DNA of 64,000 bases from Galbula dea. Its lineage: Eukaryota; Chordata; Aves; Piciformes; Galbulidae. Where the stretch lies: contig VWZX01000899.1 in assembly GCA_013399015.1 (NCBI GenBank), forward strand, positions 1-64,000, in the 5' to 3' direction. The position numbers were made by a program, and so were the translations under genes. The notes under the pieces were generated by a model, which saw only the letters and a program-made list of their open reading frames with translations, had not been told where the DNA came from and did no database searches. Within the stretch, counting starts at the first letter, position 1; every line of letters begins with the position of its first letter. Positions 23,646 through 35,305 of this stretch are shown piece by piece.

Positions 23646-24079
23646 CTAAACCTCAAATTTAAAATGCTTGAGAGCTTTTTTCCTGCTTCTGAAGCATCTT
23701 TCTCTCCTGTCGGACATTTCATGTTCCTCCCACTCATGGGTTTTGGATTTTTCTCTACCATTTTTCTATGAAGAGAGGATGGAGTGATTGTGCTCTGGCT
23801 GTCCCTGCTTGTCCCAGTGGTAACTTCTGGTCCTGGCAGGTTAGGTAGGAACCCAGCTAGAAAAGGCCAGATCTCAGAGCGAGGTTGTTCCTGCAAGTTT
23901 TGTGAAAGCAGGCATCCCAGTAGAGAGGGGAGAGACATCACCAGAGACCTCTTTGGAAAAAGATGACCAGCCTTCGCTGTAGAGAGGAGCTATAAAGGTC
24001 CCAGCCCTGAGGAAACCTTGCCAGGGTACACACTGAAGGAGGTACTCAGGAACCTACAAGATGTGTATTTATAGCAAAA
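23646..24079. other. Single-copy non-coding stretch
   Basis: Nothing recognisable. Confidence 0.5.
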
Positions 24080-24655
24080 CAGTCTGTATTTCCTCTGCTG
24101 AGATCTGCAGAGCTGGACATGGTATTGCAGTTGAGGTCTTACCAGAGTAGAGGATCAGAATCCCCTCCCTCAACCTTCTGATCACACTGCATTTGTCACA
24201 GCCCAGGATACAATTAGCTTTCTGGCATGTGAACACACATTGCTGGCTCTTGTCCACGTTTTTATCCACCAGTACTCCCAAGTCCTTCTCTACAGGGCTA
24301 TTCTCAACCCCTTCATTCACCAGCTTGTATTGATATTGGAGATTGCCCCGACCAAGGAGCAGGACCTTGCACCTGAGCTTGTTGAACCTCATGAGGGCCC
24401 ATTGCTCAAGCTTGTCTAAGTCCCTCTGGATGGCATCCTGTCCCTCAGGTGTGTAAACTGTGCCATTCATCTTGGTATTGTCTGCAAATGTGCTGAGGGT
24501 GCACCCAATCCTACTACGTCATTCAGGAAGATATAAAACAACAATGGTCACAGCATGTACTCCTGAGTGACACCACTTGTCACTGATCTCCATTTGGACA
24601 TCAAGCTCTTGATCACTACCTTGTAGATATGACCATCCAACCAATTCCTGACCTA
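24080..24655 (-). mobile_element. CR1 ORF2 central fragment, inverted
   Basis: On the minus strand it begins in the RT region (WRSVTSGVTQE, then LLFYIFLNDV), passes a decayed FADD region near 24490, and enters an open frame: [35 protein letters not shown] and ANCILGCDKC. It ends near the CVQLWSP block at 24080-24120. The 3' quarter and tail are absent. Confidence 0.9.
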
Positions 24656-24824
24656 ATATTTTGTGTCAACTTTCATTCAATTCCAGCAAAATGAAAGGGA
24701 TAGCTTGGTGCAGGAAGCCTGGAATTAGAGAAGTCCTATGTGAAGTTTGGTTGGTACTGAAGGGATTGCAGTGAGTTCCAGCAATGTTTTTCTCTGCAGT
24801 GTGCAGATATTCCCCAGTCCAGCT

Positions 24825-25130
24825 GCATCTGGCAACAGGTGCCAGTGCCTCACCACCCTTAGCATAAAAAATATCTTTCTTCTATCTAGTCTAAATTTTC
24901 TCCCTTCTAGTTTAAAAACATTACCTCTTCTCCTGTTGCAACAGGCCCTGCTAAAAAGGCTGTCCTCATTTTTCTTATAAGGCTCCCTTTAAGAATTAAA
25001 AGGCCACAATAAGGTCTCTGGAGCCTTCTCTTCTCCAGGCTGAACAACTCAACTCTCTCAGCATTTCTTCATAGGAGAGTTGTTTCAGCACTTCTAAAGC
25101 AGCTCACATAACTCTCACTGGCATCCAGCA
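24825..25130 (-). mobile_element. CR1 ORF2 C-terminal fragment, inverted
   Basis: The complement of CR1 from LSYEE-type sequence near 25070 to the HWHxLP block near 24835. It lacks the last 100 or so bases and the tail. On the minus strand it lies upstream of the preceding fragment although it corresponds to a more downstream part of the element. The two are therefore separate insertions or a rearranged one. Confidence 0.88.
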
Positions 25131-27396
25131 CCTCTGAGAGTTAACTGATCTCCAACCCAGTAGTGGTTCCTTCACAGTGAGAAACAGACTTGCAATCAAC
25201 CAACACCAGTTTTGGGCACCTTGAGGTCTCTTAAAACATTTGCTTTGGTGTAGCTTTCCTGGATGCTTTTGGTCTGTTTGAACCTTGCTATTGAGCTCTT
25301 ACTTGGTACCTCTGTTACACCTTTTGTCTTAAAATCAGTAGCACTTAAACAGGGCATTTGTAAGCTATTTTATTTAGAGAGGGGAAATCTGATGCAATTT
25401 AATTTGTGCTGGCCAAGCCATACTGTCCTGGGGGAAAGAGGGATCAAATGGTATGAGACTGTTTCTCTTGTTCGTGGTCTGAAGCACTTATGTGGTAGTG
25501 GTTGAACCAGATTCTTTCTTGTGGTATTTTCTCAGAGCCTGGCTGATCATACTTTTCTTGCTTTCTAGTCTTCTCTTGCTTTATTTCTTTCTGTTTCTTT
25601 GACATTTATTGCTTCCAGCAAAACCCCAGCAAGTCTATAGCACTTACTGTTGGTCTTCTGGCAGTCCAGCACACTGAAGAACTAACTTCCACCACTTTTC
25701 TGAATGCAAGCTGAGGATTACATCCCACAGCTACGCTAAGGTCTGTGCTCCAGGGTCTTATCCTGGAGGACAAGTCAATACAAGTGACATGGCTAGTCAC
25801 AACTAGCTGTTGCGGTGCCTTTCCAGTCCCCCAGTAGAGATCTAGCTACGATGTCTAGACCAAGTTATTCACATCTAATTTGCAGCCCATGTTAAAGGAC
25901 CTTGCATTAAAGTAGTAGTTAATGAGAATCCTACTCCTTCCCGTGCTTCTAATCTGGTAAAAGTCATAAAGAAAAGCACTTGCAAGGAAGTGCATTAAGC
26001 AGTCTTTATGAGCTGTGACACAGAGCACAGTAAAACCCATGGCTGGGCCCCTGGGCCTCCTGCAGGACAGCTCTTTATTGGGAGTGACACCACAGAAGTA
26101 CCATCTTCTGTGGCTACACACAATACTGTAATAGGGTTAGCTCACAGTAAAAGTGTAATTAATGTCATGTAATATAAAGATTTACTATTTTCTCTAAGAA
26201 CTGCTCCCCCAGGCAGCTTTATTGCGTCATCCAGTAATCTAAATTAAAATGACCCTGCACATTCCCCATGTTTTTACCTTTTTTCTGCCTGTATGTGTGT
26301 TCCCAAAGAGGTTTGTCATGGGATGCCACTTCCCTGGAGGAGGATTAGGAAGACATTGTGCAATGCTAGTGACGCTGCCTTCTTTGCCTGTTGGGTGGGA
26401 AATGAAACTTTATGTAACTTGTCTGGAATTTTGCTTTCTGTCTCTTTAAATCTTCCACTGTGTGTTTTCACATCAGACTGCCCCGTCTTCCCCATTCCTT
26501 GTCACTGTAAGATTGTTGCAACTTCCTCTTGGAGATTGCTTCATCCACAAACAGGACTTCTGCTTGAAGGAGGAATGGCGTTTTGGTTCTCTTAGCCAGT
26601 CTGCATGCACATTTTCCAAAGGGTCCACACCAGGTCTATGCCTAATTCTTGTAGAAACCCTGGTAGGGGGCAGTGTTTGTAATTGGGGAAAAGCAGAAAG
26701 CACCACAGTGCTTAGGTCACCACAGTACTTCCATCCTTCTTATTTCCTCTCTCACCTCGGGTAGGTGAATGCACTGCTAGATAATTTGTTCCCCATTAAT
26801 AGGAACTCACTACAGTCAGCAAGTGACTTTTCAACCATTTTCTTTTGGGATTGGTCCTGCTGTGACCTGAGATTTGACCAAACATGGTTAATTTAGCTGG
26901 AGTAGATAAGGGACCACTCTTCCCAGAAGGTTACAAGGGACACCTTTACGTTGTCTCAAAGGTGGAAATGCTGCTGATATCCATGCATTAAAATCCCAAA
27001 CTCTTGTGGATCCCAGGCTGAGTCATGTGGGCTTTTCTTTTGAAGCCTTAACCTAGGCAAAAGCCATCCACACCACCATGCACAGAAACCAGAAAGTGCC
27101 TTCCCTCCACTCTCAGTACCACCATCCTTGAAATCAGGTTTTGCAGTGTGTGGCTGTTCTTTATAGATACTTCCCCCCTTTTCATCACTCTCCCCGCCAT
27201 TTACTAAGCAGGATAAGTTCTTCAAGACTGAAAATATTCCTCACTCTTTATTACTTGTCCTAGCCAAGGTACAGTGTTACAGAGGTCACGCTTTGCTGTG
27301 GCATAACTAGAAAACAAGGAAAGGTTGGTTTGTATCGTCAGCCTTGCACAAGGCATTCAAGCAGAGATGATGACTGATTAAAATATGACAAAGTGC

Positions 27397-27455
27397 TTGG
27401 GTTTTTTTGTTTGTTTTGGGTTTTTTTTTTTGTTTGGTTGGTTTGGGTTATTTTT
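27397..27455. repeat. G/T low-complexity run
   Basis: T runs of up to eleven separated by single or triple Gs on the plus strand (gggtttttttgtttg and similar). There is no unit structure. Confidence 0.8.
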
Positions 27456-28124
27456 TAACTTGTCATTCCCACCACCTCTGCCCTCTCTGTCCTGTGCAAT
27501 CAGGGTTCCCAGGTCAGGGATTTTAGTTCTGACCCTTCAGCTGCAGTTATATGAACAGCAGTTGTCCAGGTGATTTAATGGAGCGTGCGATCCTCTTGTT
27601 ATCACGTACTATAAAATCCAGAAGTGGCAGATCCCCTGGGCACATGGCAGGATCCAGAAATATTGCCTGGCAATGCTGTCGCTCTGTTGCAGGCTATCAA
27701 ATTAATACACAGTTTGATTTTTCCATCTCACATGATATTGTCTTGCACTGACCTGGTGTGAGGCAGCTGCAAATGGCCATTTGCATCAAAAGCTCCCCAG
27801 TCACTCTTGATTAGAGTGACCACCTCTTTCCCCAGCTAATGAATTGCTCCCATCTGTGAAATTACAGCAACTCACTTTTAGTTTGTTTAAATCAAGACTG
27901 CAGGGCTCCCACGGCAGGCTGTCTGTTGCCTCCAGGTACCCAGCTCTCAAGCTGTGATGCTGAGCTAAAGGCAAGAGCCATCGCTGTGGCTGTTGTTTGG
28001 CTGTGGGCTGTTTGTCTGGGCTTTGACAAGGAGCATACACAGAGTGGTCCTGGCCTTGAGTGAACCATCCCGGGTAGGCTTTGGGGACCTCCTGCTGGAG
28101 ACCTGGGGCTTGTGGGTCTGTGAT

Positions 28125-28370
28125 GAGTCAGTGGAGATGCTTTCTGCATAATGCCACTCTGGGAGGATGACCTATTGATTGCCAAGAGTCTCAATAAATT
28201 TAGATTGTAGGTTTGTGTCTGCACTCCCTAAGCAGGGGTAGGACAATGATTAGCTGCAAAGATCAATAGAGAGGAGTTGTTTAATCGACCATGTAAAATG
28301 TGTCCTTCATCACTGATGGTGTGTTAATTAGGATTTAATTCTTGAAAGGGCATTCACCTGTCCCTCACAG
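28125..28370. promoter_or_regulatory. Candidate conserved non-coding element
   Basis: The block holds several homeodomain-type cores in 250 bases: cctattgattgcc near 28171, caatgattagc near 28244, agatcaatag near 28260, tttaatcg near 28280 and gttaattagg near 28323. No repeat family is recognised. The call rests on motif clustering only. Confidence 0.3.
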
Positions 28371-28768
28371 TTTTCTCTCTGCTCTTGAATCCCTTCTTGA
28401 GAAATCCAGGGTAGCTTGAAACTTAAAAAGATAGAGAATCTAGACTTTATTATTCTTGTAGTGTTATTTCCAGTGTATCCTGTCAGTTTCCACCTTGATG
28501 AAATGCACACCTGTATCTTTCTAAAGAAGTCCTCTTTCAGTGGCATTCACCAACCATATTTAACATTCTGGCACACTGATGTATTTCTGGGCCAATGGTT
28601 TAGCAGAAGCAGGGACTTCTGCTCCCTGGCAGCCACCAGAGATGCACAGGTCTCCAAGATGCTGCCGGATGTCAGAGAGATGCTAACCCAGGATACTTTG
28701 GCTTTCCCAAGGCAATGTATCCTGTGGAGAGGGTTCCAGCCTCTCCATGGAGGTGGAGAGCAAAAAAA

Positions 28769-29070
28769 GTCCACTGCAGTGAGCAGGGACATCTTCAATT
28801 AGATCAGGTTGCTTAGAGCCCTGTCCAGCCTGACCTGGAATGCATCCAAGGATAGGGCTTCTACCACCTCTCTAGGCAGCCTGTGTCAGAGTATCACCAC
28901 ACTCATTGTAAAAAATATCTTCCTTCTAACTAGTCTGAATCTTCTCTCTTTTAGTTTAAAACCATTACCCCCTGCTCTGTCACAACAGTCCCTGCTATAA
29001 ACTTTGCCCTTATCTTTCTTTCAGGTGCCTGTATTCATGTATTGAAAAGCTGCAATAAGGTCTCCCTGGA
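28769..29070 (-). mobile_element. CR1 fragment without tail, inverted
   Basis: The complement of CR1 from about LFSL-upstream (gctgcaataaggtctccctg near 29050) to cttcaattagatcaggttgc near 28795. The terminal 60 or so bases with the tail motif are missing at the left edge. Confidence 0.9.
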
Positions 29071-30971
29071 AAGAGGCATCCACTAGAGAGAAGTTTCTCT
29101 TCCCTACCCCTTTCCCTAAGGGAGGGGTTTGGAGTAGGGGGAGCAGTTCATTTTCTTCTAATGCTTTCTTCTGTGATGGGATTAAGCAGAACCCGCTCCT
29201 TTAAAAAGTGTCCCCTTCCCCATCATCCTCCCTCCTTCCAATTACAGCACTAATTTCAGTAATGGAGAATTAATGGAGTAATGGACTGCTGAAGCTGGCC
29301 TGAAGGAACTGTAGTGCTCAGCACAAATTGAGTAAATAAACCATATATTAGATTTCTAAACAATACTTTTAGTCTAGTCCCCAGGGAAAGAGAGTTGTCA
29401 AGACTTACTTAAGTCAACCCAGCAAAACATATGCAAAAGATCCACCCATTCATACCCTGGAAAATGGCACCAGTGGCCTGAAGCATCAGTGAATCTCTCC
29501 CATAAATCTCTGCTATCCTGACAGAGAGAGCTTTGTGTTGTTTCCTTCTCCCAATTCCTCTTCTTTGATTTATTTACCAATAAGCATCTTTGTGCCTGTT
29601 TCTGTCTGTGTCTTGCAAGAGAGCTGTCCCTGTATGCTGATGGAGGAGAGACTTACAGAGCTGTACAAAGTGATGGATGAGAGCAGTGCCCTAAACAGTT
29701 TGCAGTCGGAGAAAGTTCTGATTATTTTTTTTTCTTCCAAAAGAGGCAGCCCTCTGTCAATGGTTTTTATTACTTTATTTTAAAAATAGGCTTCACACTA
29801 CCTTGTCCAAATAAATAGAAATTAGTAATGAAGTACTGACTCTCCAGATTTACCCCACTGGCATCACAGTTGCTAATTGTAATTTAGTTGCCTGTGAAGG
29901 CATGGACTGTGGTTGAGCATTTCCTAGGCAGTATGCAAACATTTTGAGAGCCAAATGCAGAAAATGATGGAGATTTTGAAGCAAGGCAAAGGCACAGAGT
30001 AGCAAAATTACTTTTCCATGTCACTTTCCAGTGGGAGAACCAGGGTGAAATCTAGGACTCGGCCAAACACCATGTCTAGAGCAAAACTTTTTCATCTTGA
30101 AGGGGCAATCATAAAAAGCCATAATTCCTACAAGGCAGCAACTTGTGGGTGTTCAACATCCCACAAGATGATTATTTACTTTCTCTGAGCTTCAGTGAGA
30201 TCTGAGAGCAATTTTTTGAGCCTTTGTGGTAGAAATAAGCAGGTTTTTTTCTACTTTTATTTCCTCTTAGCCTTGGTACAGTCAAGAGAGAGTGAAGAAG
30301 GCTCTAGCTCTTCTTGTTCGTAAGTTTTATCTGGCTGTGCCATTGCTAAGAATAAGCTAAACAACAGCAGTTTAAGCTTGAATTGAAAGAAATTAGTCCT
30401 GATATCAGGCTGGAGATTGTATCCAAGCCATACCATTTTACACAGACATTGTTAATCTGCTTCAGATGTCTGACACTTACAACTTGGGTATGTTAAAATC
30501 GCTCCCTCACTTAACCTCCGGATATAACACGTGAAAGAATCAAACCCCACTGATGTGTACCAGACCGAGATGATGTAGTGCCTCTCAGGGTGTAATGCAG
30601 TGTTGCTCATGTTCCTTGTTCTTTATAATTTTTTATTTTTAACATTTTATTTTTATATACATATATATTTGTAATTTTGAATGATATGTGTAAGAAAAAG
30701 CATGTATACTGTGCTGGTTATAATAATCAATCCAATGAAGCCATTAAATCCCGAAATCTGTTTTACAACTGATAGGTAACTTCAGCATGCTCTGAGCATG
30801 TAAAGGAACTGCAACACCTTTTTATCTCTGTGAGAAGATTAACACGTTACTCTATGAATAATTTGACAGGCACAATAACAGGTAGGTCTTCAGGAGTGAT
30901 GAGTTTATCACTGAACACTTGCACCCAAGACAGAAGTAACAGAAGTATCACAGACTATGGATTGAAGAGCT
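29071..30971. other. Single-copy non-coding stretch
   Basis: No gene or transposon seen. A homeodomain-rich patch lies at about 29225-29300 (tccaattacagcactaattt, then gagaattaatggag). An AT-rich run lies at 30625-30680. The frame at 29535-29783 has no motif. Confidence 0.5.
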
Positions 30972-31672
30972 TGGAATCACAGAATGTCCTTAGTTGGAAA
31001 GGACCCATAAGGATCATTGAGTCAAACTCCTATAGGCACAGGACAACTCCAAAGTCGCACTATGTGCCTAAGTGCATTGTCCAAGTGCCTCTTAAACTCC
31101 ATGAGAGTTGGGGCCATGACAGCCTCCCTGGGGAGCCTGTTCCAATGCTCCACTACTCTCTGGGTAAAGAACCTTTTCCTAACTTCCAGCCTAAACCTCC
31201 CCCGGCACAGCTTCATGCTGTTACCAGGGGTCCTGTCGCTGGTCACCAGAGACAAGAAGTCAGCACCCACCCCTCTCTCTCTGGTGAGTAAGTTATACAC
31301 AGCAATGAGGTCTCCCCTCAGTCTCCTCCAGGCTGAAGAGACCAAGCAACTTCAGCCTTTCCTCATAAGTTTTCCCCTCCAAGCCCTTCACCATCCTTGT
31401 GGCCCTCCTCTGAATGCTTTCAAACAACTTGATATCCTTCTTGTATTGTGGAGCCCCAAACTGCACACAATAGTGCAGGTGGGGCTGCACTTAACGCCGA
31501 GTAAAGTGGGACTAGCACCTCTCTCAATTCGCTAGCAATGGAGTGCTTGTTGCACCCCAGGATCCTGCTGGCCTTTTTGGCTGCCAGCACACACTGTTGA
31601 GTCATACTCAATTTATCATCAACCAAAACTCCCAGATCCCTTTCTTCAGTGCTGCTCTCCAGCATTCCTCGT
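30972..31672 (-). mobile_element. CR1 LINE 3' portion, inverted
   Basis: The tail complement is at 30974-30995 (gaatcacagaatgtccttag). Minus-strand frames then give [35 protein letters not shown] and, near 31660-31540, ERDLGVLVDDKLSM and ASRILGCNKHS. This is a relatively well preserved copy of a subfamily different from the 9.8-kb one. At 31672 the match jumps to a much more upstream part of the element. Confidence 0.93.
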
Positions 31673-32170
31673 CTTCCTCTTATTATTAAGATGTTTAAAA
31701 AAGCTCTTTTTACTGTCTCCCACTGTACTGGCCAACTTCAATTCTAATTGGGCCTTAGCTGCACGGATTTTCTCTCCACAGTGGTGAACAGTTTGTCTGT
31801 AGACCTCCCATATTACCAGCCTCTGTTTCCACTGGCCATATACATATCTTTTTTGCCTAATCTCCAGAAGAAGCTCCTTACTCAGCCAAGCTGGACTTCT
31901 GCCTCACCTGCTTGACTTCCAGCATTTAGGGATCGTCTGCTCCTGCTCTCTCAGGAGATGGTACTTAAAAACTGACCTGCTCTGATGGACCCCAGCACCT
32001 TCAAACTTTTTTTCCCAGGGGATCACACTAAGGAGTTCCCTGAGCTGCCCAAAGTCAGCTCTCCTGAGATCCAGAGTAGGAGTTTTGATGGCATTTTTCC
32101 TCCTAACTCCAGAGATTTTAAACTCGAAGAAGTCCGTGCACCATTTGAAATGGCATGCAAGACAGCTATT
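31673..32170 (-). mobile_element. CR1 upstream ORF2 segment, inverted
   Basis: On the plus strand it reads ctggccaacttcaattctaa, then gctccttactcagccaagct and gagctgcccaaagtcagctc. These resemble the complement of the CR1 ORF2 linker between endonuclease and reverse transcriptase. It abuts the C-terminal part at 31672, so about 1 kb of RT is missing. Either one element lost its RT core or two copies abut. The minus frame is badly broken. Confidence 0.6.
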
Positions 32171-32177
32171 TAAGAAA

Positions 32178-32435
32178 TATAATCATAGAATATTTGGGAT
32201 GGAAGGGACATTTAAAGGTCGTCTTTTCTGACCCCTGGCAGTGAACAGGGACATCTTTAACTAGATCAGGTTCCTTAGAGCTCCGCCCAGCCTGACCTTG
32301 AATGTTTCCAGGGATGAGGCTTCTACCACCTCTACCGACAACCTGTGCCAGTGTTTCACCATCCTCATCAGGTGGAAAGTTTCTCTATTGTATCTAGTTT
32401 AAATGTTCCCTTTTTTAGTTTAAAACCAGTGTTTC
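32178..32435 (-). mobile_element. CR1 LINE 3' end, inverted
   Basis: The tail complement is at 32181-32200 (atcatagaatatttgggatg), followed by ctagatcaggttccttagag and the complement of the HWHRL and FFT blocks to about 32435. It sits directly at the edge of the older CR1 segment, probably having inserted into it. Confidence 0.93.
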
Positions 32436-33239
32436 CATTGAACTCATGAACATTTCATTGATGCATTTGCTCTTCTCCTGCAATTCCCCCCATTCTTTTT
32501 CCTTGCCACTCCAGAGTTTTAGAAGTCTATTTTACTTCTCTAACTCTCCCACTTCCACCAGTAAGTCCAGCTACTTCTCTGCTCTTCCTCACATCCTATA
32601 ACTTTCTTCCCTAACCTATACTTCCATCTGGCTCCTTACCCCTTCTTTATCCAATGCAATTATGTGAAAGTCTCATCCTTATAAGCCCCTGCCCTGGATG
32701 CCACTTGATTCTGCCTTGTTCTTCATTTTGTTTCTGACCTCACTTAAACCACTGTTTGTAACCACTGTTTGTAACCACTGTCTCCTTCTCTGTTCTCCCA
32801 AATTTCAAGCTGTTTCTTCAGAGCTTGAAGGTCTAAAGCTGCACTGTACGTGCATAAGTGGAATGCAGACAGCATATATTTTCTTTGCTAATGTTCTCAG
32901 AAGGAACAAGGACCATCTTGATGGGAAACACCATGTGCTCAGCCTCAGACAGCTGCCATGGAAACTTCATCCTGAAGTTTTGCAAAGCTGATGAAAATAA
33001 AACTTTGGGATGGAAAAAGTGTCAAGGAGCTTAAATAGGAGACTGTTGCTTGGTGGTTAGTCCTTTGGCAACCGGAAATCACAGAGGTGCCAGCTCTTCA
33101 GCCTCGTGCACAGAAATCAGAGTATGTGAGGAAAACAACCTCATTAAATGAATATGAAGTAACTTTTTCAGTGAAAGGGATTCCAGAAAAAAACTATTCT
33201 ACATATACTTTTAAATTTTGAGCTATTAAATTGCTCACT
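32436..33239. other. Single-copy stretch with a 13-bp tandem repeat
   Basis: No gene recognised. A 13-bp unit, aaccactgtttgt, is repeated 2.7 times at 32747-32781. The plus frame at 32698-32991 has no motif. Confidence 0.5.
32747..32781. repeat. 13-bp tandem repeat, 2.7 copies
   Basis: Perfect copies of aaccactgtttgt at 32747-32759 and 32760-32772 are followed by a partial third. Confidence 0.95.
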
Positions 33240-33600
33240 GTTCTGAGAGACCTAGGGCTGATTAGCCTGGAAAAGACAGAGAGGAAATATTATCGGTGTC
33301 TATCAATATCTGAAGGGTGAGTGTCAAGACGATAGGACCAGACTCTTTTCAGTGGTGCACAGTGACAGGACAGTGGGCACAAACTCAAATGCAGGAAGTT
33401 CCATCTGAACATGAGGAAAACTTATTTCCTTTGAGGGTGCCAGAGCACGGGATCAGGCTGTCCAGAGAGGTTTTGGAGTCTCCTTCTCTGGAGACGTTCA
33501 AAACCTGCCTGGATGTGAACCTATGGAACCTGCTCTAGGTGAAGGGGTTTGGACTAGATGAATCCCAAAGGTCCCTTCCAACACCTAGCATTCTGTGAAA
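33240..33600 (+). mobile_element. CR1 LINE 3' fragment
   Basis: It starts near ERPRADxPGKD (a decayed LGLFSLEK block), continues through actcttttcagtggtgcaca and gaagttccatctgaacatga, and ends ctagcattctgtgaaattgt. It belongs to the same subfamily as the copies at 9.1 and 52.4 kb. Confidence 0.93.
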
Positions 33601-34937
33601 TTGTGCCTCTGTTTTTTATGCCTTTGTTATATGTCTACACATACTGATGAGATGGCAAAATGATGGCACTGGAGCCTAGAGATGTCACATCGCCACTCCA
33701 TTTCCTGCATGTAGGAAGGAAATGTAGCAGGGTTGTTAAAAAGAATCCATTGTAGAGAATGCTTTCTGACATGGTGCTTTGTTTGGTGGAACTGATCTAG
33801 AGCTATCTGATGTAATAGGGACCTGAGAATAGACAGCTCCTTTGCCAGCAGGCACTTTTTGCATTCAGATGGTGATTTGGAATGTCATTCTGTTATTTTT
33901 TGGATAAATACAGTTGTATCTTAAAGGTGGCTGGTTTTTAATTTGGTTGCTTTTTTTCTGAGAATCCCTAACTGTTTTGTGAAACTCCTTGAGGGGCAGG
34001 GTGTGTATCTCTCCACCACTCCATTGCTTAATGGTCTTACAGACTTGTTAATTCCTTTTAGCCTATCTAAGTTCTGCTTCAAATAATCTGTGTTTTCCTA
34101 TCCAAAGCCATGTTGTCAGGTCATCTGCACTGAAACATTCCTATTGCCAAAGACAAAAACAACTATGCATGAAAGATTTCTTACTTCCTTCATCTGAGGG
34201 TTTCTTTCCAGTGGAGCAAGTGGAAAACATCTGAATGGTTTGTATGCAAGGTGAGTGCTTTTCTTGCTGCTCCTCTGAGAGAGGAGATCAAGACTAAAAT
34301 ACCTAATATCTCTGATCTGGTGCAAATACATTGTTGCATTATGGGAATAATCTTTCAGACACATTATGAGAACAGTTTTGCCTGATCTCTTGGGCTGTGT
34401 GTATTATTTCTGTGAAGAAAGTTTGGATGAAAAAGTTGTTGTTGATTGATATATAATGCATATTTATCTTCACCTTTTCCTATCCCCAAAACCTGCGAAT
34501 TTGGCCAGAAATAGATATTCCCCTAGAAGAAATCCGTGAGAACACAAGAAAGGCTCTACAAAACTTTGCAGAAAATCTATAACAAGTTTGTAGAAAACCT
34601 AGCTTTACTAGTGTGACTAGGACAGCCACTGGCATTGTGCCTGCAACTGAGCCTTTTTCTACCCTTAAAGTTGGGGAATTTTTGCTTGTTCTAGTAACAT
34701 TTCTGGGTGCACAGGATAGTCTTTCTCCAAGACCAGATGACCCATGTGAAAGGAGGAGGAAGCAAAGTGAAAGCATGGTTCCTAATCTGGGCCAGCATCT
34801 TCCCTGCCATATTGGTCTGAGTGATGGTCCCATCAGTGGGATGCCTTCCAAAGAGCGTTACTGTTAGTGATGGCTGCCAACCTGAGAAAAATCATGGTCT
34901 TGGACAGCTCTTCTTGCTGCTTTCCCTGTTTCTCTGC
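33601..34937. other. Single-copy non-coding stretch
   Basis: Nothing recognised. The frames at 34480-34867 on both strands overlap and have no motif. Confidence 0.5.
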
Positions 34938-35305
34938 TCATAGAATCATAGAATGGTTTGGTTTGGAAGGGACACCCAAAGTTCATGTGGTCCAAGCTCC
35001 CTGCAGTGAGCAGGAACATCTCTAACTACATCAAGTTTCTCAGAGCCCTGTCCAGCCTTACTTAGAATGTTTCTAGGGATGGGGCATCCACTACCTCTTT
35101 GGGCAACTTGTGCCACTGTTTCACCACCTTAATGGTAAAACATTTGTTCCTTCTATCTAGTCTATATCTTCCCTGGTTTAGTTTAAAACCATCAGCCCTT
35201 GTCTTGTCACAATAGGCCCTGATAAAAAGACTGTCCCCATCTTTCTTATAGCACCCCTTTAAGTACTGGAAAGCTGCAATAAAGTCTCCCTGCACAACCA
35301 AACTG
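34938..35305 (-). mobile_element. CR1 LINE 3' fragment, inverted
   Basis: The tail complement is at 34938-34960 (tcatagaatcatagaatggt, two tail units). The minus frame reads VVQGDFIAAFQYLKGCYKKD and then RYRLDRRNKCFTIKVVKQWH. It is truncated near 35305 within the LFSLE-to-GDL region. The subfamily is that of the 12.7- and 56.0-kb copies. Confidence 0.94.

Larger units (their letters stand above)
25131..28768. other. Single-copy stretch with enhancer-like patches
   Basis: No gene or transposon found over 3.6 kb. A G/T low-complexity run lies at 27397-27455. Patches at 27560-27870 and 28125-28370 look like conserved non-coding elements. The frames at 26249-26764 overlap in two registers and have no motif. 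Confidence 0.5.

Noticed and set aside
30830..31535. Plus-strand frames of 153 and 172 codons as genes
   Set aside because: They are antisense readings of the minus-strand CR1 at 30972-31672.
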